Shown here: positions 1 to 5,194 of the stretch, piece by piece | How positions within the stretch are numbered: the stretch's first letter is position 1 | Layout of the letters: the number at the start of each line of letters is the position of its first letter | Assembly (NCBI GenBank): GCA_031286975.1 | Contig: JAITTM010000135.1 | Location: forward strand, 1-8,327 | Reading direction: 5' to 3' | Source: Coriobacteriales bacterium | Lineage (GTDB): Bacteria; Actinomycetota; Coriobacteriia; Coriobacteriales; UBA8131 | Length of the DNA stretch: 8,327 nt | The notes under the pieces: model-generated | Seen by the model: only the letters and a program-made list of their open reading frames with translations | What the model was told of the DNA's origin: nothing | Databases searched by the model: none | Translations under genes and position numbers: made by a program

Positions 1-647
1 CTGCCATCCATGACTAGCTCGATACCTTTAGTCTGGAATTTGATCTCGACACCAGCCGCCTCGATCTTTGGCTGAAGCACTGGTGGCCATGCTGCTGAGG
101 TTGGAGAGAGCATATGCATACGGTCTTTGCTATGGTGCGGATAAGCCAGAGGTCCATTGAACATGACACCGTGGTCGATTAGCCAGTCAACGCTCTTTCC
201 TCCTTCGTTTGCTTGGATCAAGAACAGGTTCCAGTCATCGCCAGCGCGCTTGATCGGCTCTTCACCGATATTCTCCTCAACATCCGCAAGATAGAGCTCC
301 ACGCTGTCATCAATGCCCTTTTCGGCCTGTAGCTTAGTGACTGGCGTTGTCATGGAGCCTACACACAAAGAGCCGCATCCACCAAGAGCCGACGAGGCCT
401 CAAGCAGAATAACGCTTGCCCCGGCTTCTCCTGCTGCAAGAGCTGCGGCGCAACCGCTGGCACCACCTCCTACAACGATGATATCTGCCTCCTGTGTCCA
501 TGAAACGGCTGTCGTATCAGTTGAGGTGCCAGAGCCGTTCGCCTGAGGTGTTCCACAACCTGCGAGACTCGCCGTGGCCGCAACGGCACCAAGGGTCAGC
601 GCGCCTTTCAAAAATCCTCTTCTTGTGACGTTCTTCTCACCAGACAT
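1..647 (-). CDS. Tat-exported lipoprotein flavoprotein, fumarate reductase/FAD_binding_2 family (partial, C-terminus outside window)
   Basis: The gene reads leftward from ATG at 647-645 with a good ribosome binding site (AAGGGG, 5 nt spacing). 215 residues are visible and the frame stays open to the edge. Residues 8-14 (TRRGFLK) form a twin-arginine signal, followed by a hydrophobic stretch and a lipobox LAGC with Cys31. The protein is therefore predicted to be exported folded through Tat and lipid-anchored outside the membrane. After a Ser/Thr-rich linker, residues 54-83 are a Rossmann dinucleotide fold: DIIVVGGGASG, then acidic Glu83, for FAD. The stretch around 176-215 (RMHMLSP, then GVEIKFQTKGIELV) resembles the region leading into the substrate domain of fumarate/urocanate reductase-like flavoproteins. 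Such proteins reduce enoate or similar substrates as anaerobic electron acceptors; the substrate here cannot be inferred. No haem motif (CXXCH) is visible, so electrons must come from a partner. Oddity: GGCGSLCVGSM at 89-99 replaces the common GGNS-type motif. Family is confident, specificity unknown. Confidence 0.9.
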   Translation of the reverse strand, partial: MSGEKNVTRRGFLKGALTLGAVAATASLAGCGTPQANGSGTSTDTTAVSWTQEADIIVVGGGASGCAAALAAGEAGASVILLEASSALGGCGSLCVGSMTTPVTKLQAEKGIDDSVELYLADVEENIGEEPIKRAGDDWNLFLIQANEGGKSVDWLIDHGVMFNGPLAYPHHSKDRMHMLSPTSAAWPPVLQPKIEAAGVEIKFQTKGIELVMDG

Positions 648-735
648 TGGTTCCCCTTTCTTTCCTATACATTGATGTTCCCAGCCTGAGACGCGGTGAT
701 GCCTTCCTCCCTTCTTTGCAGTCAAGATGACCGGT

Positions 736-765
736 ACTATAACCAGCCCAAACATAGCATGCGAA
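736..765 (-). promoter_or_regulatory. Candidate promoter of the flavoprotein gene
   Basis: Reading the minus strand, TTCGCA (765-760) is followed after 18 nt by TATAGT (741-736). This resembles a housekeeping sigma -35/-10 pair and would give a leader of about 80 nt before the ATG at 647. The -35 box overlaps a GCATGC palindrome (758-763) that could be an operator half. The matches are imperfect and rest on inspection alone. Confidence 0.35.
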
Positions 766-923
766 CACCGTTGGCCCGCACACCCGAAAAGTGGGGTTTG
801 CTGTTTCTTATGGATTTGTGTTCGAATTTTGCGGTTCAGGGGCAAGTGGCACCGCCGCGGCTCCTATCCCGCGCATCGGTAGGAATCCCCTTGGTGTCTC
901 TATCAAGAACGTGAGCGCCTATA

Positions 924-932
924 TGCTATTCT
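924..932 (+). promoter_or_regulatory. Extended -10 promoter of rlmH
   Basis: TGCTATTCT is an extended -10 element (TG, one base, TATTCT) with no convincing -35. The predicted transcription start is near 939, giving a leader of about 38 nt before the rlmH ATG. The surrounding TATGCTATTCTT (922-933) recurs with one change upstream of aroQ, which supports it as a real promoter element. Confidence 0.45.
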
Positions 933-976
933 TGCATGGACGAACCACAGACCACCATAGGGGAGAAAGCCGCAAG

Positions 977-1462
977 ATGCCCGCACTTAAGATAGACGTG
1001 ATTGCCGTTGGCAAGCTCAAGGAGCGCTATTGGAGCGATGCCTGCGACGAGTATCTCAAGCGTTGCACGCCCTATGCGCAGCTACAGCTGCGCGAGGTCG
1101 CCGACCGCAGCACCAAATCGCTTGACTCAGATGTCGCCGTGCGTCAAGCGGAGGCGCAGGATATAGGCAGACTCCTGGGCGCGGCAGGCGCAACCTATAG
1201 CATCATGCTCGATAGCGCAGGCAGGCAGCTCACGAGCACGGAACTCGCTGGGCTTCTCACCAGCTTGCAGAACCAGGGCATCAGCCATATGAGTTTTGTC
1301 ATCGGCGGCTCGACCGGGCTGGACACGACACTCAAGCAAGGGGCTGACCTCCTGCTCTCGTTTGGGCGCATCACCTTGCCGCATAACCTTGCCCGCGTGG
1401 TGTTGCTCGAACAACTCTATCGAGCATTCAAGATCAACAGGGGCGAGCCCTACCACAAATAG
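977..1462 (+). CDS. rlmH: 23S rRNA (pseudouridine-1915-N3) methyltransferase RlmH
   Basis: The 161-residue product matches the family's usual length of about 155-160. RlmH uses S-adenosylmethionine to N3-methylate pseudouridine 1915 in helix 69 of 23S rRNA, acting on assembled 70S ribosomes as a homodimer with a SPOUT (trefoil-knot) fold. Visible signatures are the N-terminal strand IDVIAVGKLKERYW (6-19), the SAM-loop motif FVIGGSTGL (107-115), the knot segment ITLPHNLARVVLLEQLYRA (132-150) and the diagnostic tail INRGEPYHK (153-161). The ATG at 977 is chosen because homology begins there and AGGGGAG lies at 959-965 (11 nt from the start, slightly long). The frame is open upstream to 791, but that part has no site or similarity. 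The gene stands alone: an extended -10 lies upstream, and 118 nt with a possible hairpin separate it from aroQ. Confidence 0.96.
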   Translation: MPALKIDVIAVGKLKERYWSDACDEYLKRCTPYAQLQLREVADRSTKSLDSDVAVRQAEAQDIGRLLGAAGATYSIMLDSAGRQLTSTELAGLLTSLQNQGISHMSFVIGGSTGLDTTLKQGADLLLSFGRITLPHNLARVVLLEQLYRAFKINRGEPYHK

Positions 1463-1487
1463 CGGCGTGGAGCGAAGCGGTGGCAAA

Positions 1488-1515
1488 GCGACCAGAGAGC
1501 CCCGCAATCTGGCGC
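1488..1515 (+). terminator. Possible weak terminator hairpin after rlmH
   Basis: GCG-(A bulge)-CCAGA at 1488-1496 pairs with TCTGG-CGC at 1508-1515 around an 11-nt loop. A T5 run follows only at 1524-1528, eight bases past the stem, so it is not a canonical intrinsic terminator. Its position between rlmH and the aroQ promoter is what makes it plausible. Confidence 0.25.
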
Positions 1516-1540
1516 ACTCGCAATTTTTCACGACACCTTA

Positions 1541-1549
1541 TGGTATTCT
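1541..1549 (+). promoter_or_regulatory. Extended -10 promoter of aroQ-aroF-pcrA
   Basis: TGGTATTCT is an extended -10 with a poor -35 upstream (A/T-rich around 1522-1528). Transcription would start near 1556, leaving about 25 nt before the aroQ ATG with its ribosome binding site. TATGGTATTCTT (1539-1550) differs by one base from the motif upstream of rlmH. Confidence 0.45.
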
Positions 1550-1580
1550 TTGTCATTATCCAAAACTGAAAGGAGCTGGT

Positions 1581-1859
1581 ATGCCGGATCAGGATGATGC
1601 CCTCAAGAGCATCGAAGAGCATAGGCAGCGGATCGATAGCATCGACGCGCAGATCGTCGACCTGCTCAATCAACGTGCCACCGAGGCACTGGCGATACGC
1701 TCACTCAAGCCGAGTGCGCAGCTGGGGCTTTTTGACCCCAGGCGCGAGGAGGAGATATTCGAGCGTCTGGCGCAGGTTAACAACGGTCCCCTTTACGGCG
1801 ACGACCTGCGCACGATCTATAGCGTTATCCTCAAAGTCAGTAAGGAGATGCGCGCATGA
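1581..1859 (+). CDS. aroQ: Chorismate mutase, AroQ class (single domain)
   Basis: The 92-residue, mostly helical protein is the size of a monofunctional AroQ domain. It would convert chorismate to prephenate, the first step towards Phe and Tyr, in the cytoplasm as an intertwined dimer. Aligned by eye to the E. coli P-protein mutase domain, the active-site residues keep their spacing: Arg15 (R11), Arg32 (R28), Lys43 (K39), Asp52 (D48), Arg55 (R51), Glu56 (E52) and Ser87 (S84). The exception is the Gln88 position, which appears to be Arg91 next to the C-terminus. The ATG follows AAAGGAG with 5 nt spacing. The stop overlaps the aroF start (ATGA), indicating translational coupling. In Bacillus an AroQ domain is fused to the N-terminus of the same DAHP synthase type. 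Here the two are separate proteins that may form a complex, in which the mutase could also act as the feedback sensor (inference). Confidence 0.92.
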   Translation: MPDQDDALKSIEEHRQRIDSIDAQIVDLLNQRATEALAIRSLKPSAQLGLFDPRREEEIFERLAQVNNGPLYGDDLRTIYSVILKVSKEMRA

Positions 1860-2635
1860 CCTACGTTCCTTATCACAAGCAGGGTACCATCACCATGCTT
1901 GCCGGACCCTGCTCCATCGAGGACCCCGAGCAGATGGAGGAGGTTGCTTCCGCCTTGGAGCGCATGGGTCTCTCCTGGATACGCGGTGGTGCCTTCAAGC
2001 CGCGAAGCAGCCCCTATTCTTTTCAAGGTTTGGGAGAAGAAGGTCTGCGCATCATCAAAGAGGTGGGCACGGCACATCACCTGGGCACCTTGGTTGAGGT
2101 GGTTGACACCGCCCATGTCGATATGATGCTCGACTATGTGGATGCGCTGCAGATCGGCACCCGCAATATGGCCAACTTCGAGCTGCTTAAGGCCGTGGGT
2201 TATGCCACAGCCGCCAACCACAAGCCCATCCTGTTCAAGCGCGGCATGGCCTCGACCATCGACGAGTGGCTTACCGCCGCCGAATACCTTACCATGGGCG
2301 GTAATCCCAACATCATGCTTTGCGAGCGGGGCCTCAGGACCTTTGAGACCTCAACGCGTTTCACGCTTGATATCGCCGCTGTACCGGTTATACACAAGCG
2401 CTCACTGCTGCCCATCTGCGTGGATGTATCGCACCCCGCGGGGCAGGTCGATCTGGTTCCCGCGCTGGCAAAGGCGGCAGTCGCTGCAGGTGCCGATGCT
2501 CTGATGATTGAGGTGCACCCCAACCCTGCCCAGGCAAAATCGGATGGACCACAACAGTTGACGATATCACAGTTCGAAGAGCTCCTGGTTCAACTGCGCG
2601 CCATCGCCGCCGCCGTTGGCAAGACGATCGTCTAA
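1856..2635 (+). CDS. aroF: 3-deoxy-7-phosphoheptulonate (DAHP) synthase, type I-beta, core only
   Basis: The 259-residue TIM-barrel enzyme condenses phosphoenolpyruvate with erythrose 4-phosphate, the entry step of the shikimate pathway. Motifs in order are AGPCSIED (16-23), RGGAFKPRSSPYSFQG (43-58), IGTRNMANFELL (100-111), KPILFKRGM (123-131), RFTLDI (168-173), CVDVSHPAG (188-196) and MIEVHPNP (217-224). The metal ligands Cys19, His193, Glu219 and Asp230 keep the spacing of the Thermotoga enzyme's last three ligands (26 and 11 residues). The protein starts almost directly at the barrel. The N-terminal ferredoxin-like regulatory domain of Thermotoga and the fused chorismate mutase of Bacillus are both absent, as in the short Pyrococcus type. 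The gene overlaps aroQ by ATGA, and its own site TAAGGAGA (1841-1848) lies inside aroQ. KDO8P synthase is related, but the motifs and the aroQ neighbour favour DAHP synthase. The symbol is family-level; aroG or aroA are used elsewhere. Confidence 0.94.
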   Translation: MTYVPYHKQGTITMLAGPCSIEDPEQMEEVASALERMGLSWIRGGAFKPRSSPYSFQGLGEEGLRIIKEVGTAHHLGTLVEVVDTAHVDMMLDYVDALQIGTRNMANFELLKAVGYATAANHKPILFKRGMASTIDEWLTAAEYLTMGGNPNIMLCERGLRTFETSTRFTLDIAAVPVIHKRSLLPICVDVSHPAGQVDLVPALAKAAVAAGADALMIEVHPNPAQAKSDGPQQLTISQFEELLVQLRAIAAAVGKTIV

Positions 2636-2650
2636 GGCGCGTCGACCTTC

Positions 2651-4984
2651 ATGACAGTAGACTTGGATCAATTGAATAGCACGCAGCGAGCAGCGGCTCT
2701 CACCACTGAGGGGCCGCTCCTGCTTTTGGCGGGTGCCGGCTCGGGCAAGACCCGTGTGTTGACCTATCGCATTGCCCACCTGGTGGATGACCTGGGGGTT
2801 TCTCCCTATCAGATTCTTGCGATAACCTTTACCAACAAGGCGGCAGCGGAGATGCGCGAACGCCTGGGACGCCTTTTGGCGCGCGGCCTGCGCGGCATGT
2901 GGGTCTCGACCTTCCACGCCATGTGCGTGCGGCTGCTCCGTGCCGACGCCGAGGCACTGGGTTACACGCGAAACTTCACCATCTATGACGACGACGACTC
3001 GAAGCGTCTGGTTAAGGAGATATACGCGGAGTTTGACATCGACGCCAAGCGCTTTCCTCCTAACGGCGTGCGCGACAGGATATCCAAGGCCAAAAACGAG
3101 CTGATAGGCCCTGCGACCTATGCGGAGACCAACGGCAACGGCAACGGCTACGACGGCCTGACCGCACGCGTCTATACCCGCCTGCAGGAGCGGCTCAAGC
3201 GTGCCGACGCCATGGATTTCGACGACCTGCTGTTTAATGCCTATGTGCTGCTTAAGAAGAACCCGCAGATACTTGAAGCCTATCAGGAGCGTTTTCGCTA
3301 TCTGCTGGTCGACGAGTATCAGGACACTAACCATGCGCAATACCGCATCACCCAGCTCATCGCGGCCAAATACCGCAATATCATGGTGGTGGGCGACGAC
3401 GACCAGTCCATCTACTCATGGCGCGGTGCCGACCTGCGCAACATCTTGGAGTTCGAGAAGGACTACCCCGAGGCGCAGGTTATCAAGCTCGAGCAGAACT
3501 ATCGCTCGACGGCAACCATACTCGCTGCCGCAAACGAACTTATCGCCCATAACATCAATCGCAAGCAAAAACGCCTGTTCACAGAAGGTGACGCAGGGGA
3601 GAAGGTCGCCTTATATCAGGCATCAGACGAGCGCGACGAGGGTCGTTGGATCGCCACGGAGGTCGAGAAGCTGCACAGCAGAGGGCGAGCCTACCGCGAC
3701 TTTGCGGTCTTCTATCGTACGAACGCTCAGTCACGTGTTCTTGAGGATATGCTTCTGCGCGCGGGCGTACCCTATCGCCTCGTGGGAGGTACGCGCTTTT
3801 TTGACCGCGCTGAGATACGTGACGTCATGGCATACCTCAAGGTGGTGGTCAATCCGGCGGATGATATCGCCGCCAAGCGCATCATCAATACACCGCGCCG
3901 GGGCATTGGCAAAACCACGGTCGAGCGTCTGGAGTCCTATGCTCATAGCAATGATTGCAGCTTCATGGATGCCGTCGAGCTGAGCGTGACCGAGTTCGAC
4001 TTCCCCCACAAGACCAGCACGGCTCTGGTACAGTTCGCGCAACTGTTCAAAGACGCGCGCGGTTATACGGGTTCCCTGCGCGACATCGTGGAGATGATCA
4101 TCGCAAGAAGCGAGCTGCTCAGCACCCTTGAGGCGGAGCGCACCGAGGAGGCACGCGGCAGGATTGAGAACATCCACGAGTTCTTTGGAGTGGTGCAGGA
4201 GTACGACGAGACACATCGAGCCGAAGTCGAGGATGCGGGCAGCGGCGACGAGGCTCTGCTCCAGCCGGTTACCCTCGCGAGCTTCATGGAGTGGCTCGCG
4301 TTGCGCAGTGACCTTGATTCACTCACCGAGGGTGACGACTATCTGACGCTCATGACCATCCACTCGGCAAAGGGTCTCGAGTTCCCCGTCGTCTTTATCG
4401 CGGGCCTTGAGGAGTCCCTCTTTCCTCACATTGCATCGGCAGATAGCCCCACAGGGCTTGAGGAGGAGCGCAGGCTTGCCTATGTCGCCATCACACGAGC
4501 CAGGGAGTTGCTGCACATCACCTACACGCTGACCCGCTCACTTTTTGGCAACACCCAGGCAAACCCGCCGTCGCGCTTTATCGGCGAATTGCCGCGCGAT
4601 CAGGTGGTGGTAGCAGGCGTGGGCTCCAGCGGCTACGCGGGGCTCGGCCATGAGAAGCGCGGAGACCGCCGCGGCATCTATGGCAGCGGTAGCAGCAAGG
4701 GCACCGCCACTTATCAGGGGGGTCGGGTCTACGGTTCAGGTTTGGGCTCTGGCTTCAACTCGAGTGCTGCCGCAGGCGCAGAAGCCGTCAAAGCGGAGGC
4801 TGCACGCCTTAAGGAGAAGCGCGACAAAGAGACTTTTGCCGTAGGTGACACCGTCGATCATAAGATCTTTGGCCGGGGTATCGTCACAAGCGCAGACGGC
4901 GATGCGCTCCACATCCGCTTTACAAAAACCGGCGAGACCAAAAAGCTCCTTAAGGGCTACGCCCCCATCGTCAAGCTCGGCTAG
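2651..4984 (+). CDS. pcrA: ATP-dependent 3'-5' DNA helicase PcrA/UvrD (superfamily 1)
   Basis: The 777-residue product is a full-length UvrD/PcrA helicase acting in nucleotide excision repair, replication restart and removal of recombinase filaments. Visible motifs: Q motif LNSTQRAA (8-15), Walker A AGAGSGKT (27-34), Ia AITFTNKAAAEMRER (57-71), II LLVDEYQDTN (218-227), III VGDDDQSIYSWRGAD (247-261), IV LEQNYRST (280-287), V TIHSAKGLEFPVVFIAGLEE (569-588) and VI EEERRLAYVAITRARE (604-619). All four subdomains are present. A Gly/Ser-rich disordered linker (about 656-712) leads to a Tudor-like C-terminal domain (VGDTVDHKIFGRGIV at 731-745, ending KGYAPIVKLG). In Bacillus PcrA that domain contacts RNA polymerase. 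The ATG lies 15 nt after aroF with no good ribosome binding site (AAGG at 2634-2637 is 13 nt away), so translation probably depends on coupling to aroF. A short NGNGNG insert (161-166) comes from three AACGGC units. The C-terminal Tudor domain favours pcrA over rep. Confidence 0.95.
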   Translation: MTVDLDQLNSTQRAAALTTEGPLLLLAGAGSGKTRVLTYRIAHLVDDLGVSPYQILAITFTNKAAAEMRERLGRLLARGLRGMWVSTFHAMCVRLLRADAEALGYTRNFTIYDDDDSKRLVKEIYAEFDIDAKRFPPNGVRDRISKAKNELIGPATYAETNGNGNGYDGLTARVYTRLQERLKRADAMDFDDLLFNAYVLLKKNPQILEAYQERFRYLLVDEYQDTNHAQYRITQLIAAKYRNIMVVGDDDQSIYSWRGADLRNILEFEKDYPEAQVIKLEQNYRSTATILAAANELIAHNINRKQKRLFTEGDAGEKVALYQASDERDEGRWIATEVEKLHSRGRAYRDFAVFYRTNAQSRVLEDMLLRAGVPYRLVGGTRFFDRAEIRDVMAYLKVVVNPADDIAAKRIINTPRRGIGKTTVERLESYAHSNDCSFMDAVELSVTEFDFPHKTSTALVQFAQLFKDARGYTGSLRDIVEMIIARSELLSTLEAERTEEARGRIENIHEFFGVVQEYDETHRAEVEDAGSGDEALLQPVTLASFMEWLALRSDLDSLTEGDDYLTLMTIHSAKGLEFPVVFIAGLEESLFPHIASADSPTGLEEERRLAYVAITRARELLHITYTLTRSLFGNTQANPPSRFIGELPRDQVVVAGVGSSGYAGLGHEKRGDRRGIYGSGSSKGTATYQGGRVYGSGLGSGFNSSAAAGAEAVKAEAARLKEKRDKETFAVGDTVDHKIFGRGIVTSADGDALHIRFTKTGETKKLLKGYAPIVKLG

Positions 4985-5021
4985 CCCTCGGCTGATTTGT
5001 TGCATTTGCCGTTTTGAATAC

Positions 5022-5050
5022 TTGTCGCGCAAGGAGTTTACCCCTATACT
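5022..5050 (+). promoter_or_regulatory. Promoter of rpsA
   Basis: TTGTCG (5022-5027) and TATACT (5045-5050) are separated by exactly 17 nt, the best sigma70-type match in the window. Transcription would begin near 5057, giving an untranslated leader of about 134 nt before the S1 start. This also shows that the longer open frame beginning at 5014 cannot be the rpsA start, since it would begin upstream of the promoter. Confidence 0.7.
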
Positions 5051-5056
5051 GGGTTG

Positions 5057-5190
5057 CCTGTATCTGTGCGTACTGTGCGCATGGACAGATTATATTGGCC
5101 CCGAGACATGTTTCACGTTTGACCTCACGGACACACGTTTGTGGAGTAGAGCATGACAAAGGGGCCCCCGAATTTTGGAAGGGGTCCGTT
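5057..5190 (+). promoter_or_regulatory. rpsA mRNA leader with direct repeats and a possible site-hiding hairpin
   Basis: The leader contains CTGTGCG twice (5064-5070, 5073-5079) and CACGTTTG twice, 20 nt apart (5114-5121, 5134-5141). Near its end, CCCC (5166-5169) can pair with GGGG (5181-5184), the core of the S1 ribosome binding site. Two further G-C pairs beyond one mismatch (5163-5164 with 5186-5187) could extend the stem. S1 controls its own translation in E. coli through leader structure; whether this leader does the same is inference. Confidence 0.4.
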
Positions 5191-5194
5191 TTGA
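5153..5194 (+). CDS. Putative 13-residue leader peptide coupled to rpsA
   Basis: ATG at 5153 follows GTGGAG (5141-5146) at 6 nt spacing, a good initiation site. The frame reads MTKGPPNFGRGPF and stops at TGA 5192-5194. That stop overlaps the TTG start of S1 (5191-5193) in a TTGA junction typical of translational coupling. A ribosome finishing this peptide would melt the CCCC/GGGG pairing over the S1 ribosome binding site and end on the S1 start. The peptide has a Pro-Pro pair at residues 5-6, which could slow ribosomes, and resembles nothing I know. It may act only through its translation. Chance cannot be excluded for so short a frame. Confidence 0.45.
   Translation: MTKGPPNFGRGPF

Larger units (their letters stand above)
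648..976. other. Divergent intergenic region without a credible gene
   Basis: These 329 nt separate the leftward flavoprotein from rightward rlmH. Open frames exist on the plus strand (696-914, and a 5' extension of rlmH from 791) but have no ribosome binding site or recognisable protein. The stretch holds candidate promoters for both genes and, at 863-883, a small hairpin: CCTA, a 2-nt bulge, CCG, loop CGCAT, CGG, TAGG. It is bracketed by GGGG (839-842) and CCCC (887-890), which could close a larger fold. I do not recognise a known riboswitch here. Confidence 0.6.

Noticed and set aside
697..725. TTGACT on the minus strand as a -35 for the flavoprotein
   Set aside because: At 17 nt spacing the -10 would be GCATCA, a poor match. 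The TTCGCA/TATAGT pair is better.
696..914. 72-codon plus-strand frame in the divergent region
   Set aside because: It has a GTG start without a ribosome binding site and no recognisable sequence.
791..976. 62-codon N-terminal extension of RlmH
   Set aside because: RlmH similarity begins at ATG 977, the resulting 161 residues match the family length, and the extension contains the promoter.
2567..3340. 257-codon minus-strand frame opposite the 5' part of the helicase
   Set aside because: The helicase motifs occupy the plus strand, and the antisense product has no recognisable domain.
4982..4994. Short hairpin AGCC-CTC-GGCT just after the helicase stop
   Set aside because: The stem has only 4-5 pairs and the sequence after it is a broken T-rich stretch, too weak to call a terminator.
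5081..5122. Second small frame in the rpsA leader (ATG 5081, 13 codons)
   Set aside because: There is no ribosome binding site upstream and it does not reach the S1 start.
5014..5190. 59-codon N-terminal extension of S1 starting at TTG 5014
   Set aside because: It begins upstream of the -35 and -10 boxes, has no conserved sequence, and a good ribosome binding site precedes TTG 5191, where S1 similarity begins.
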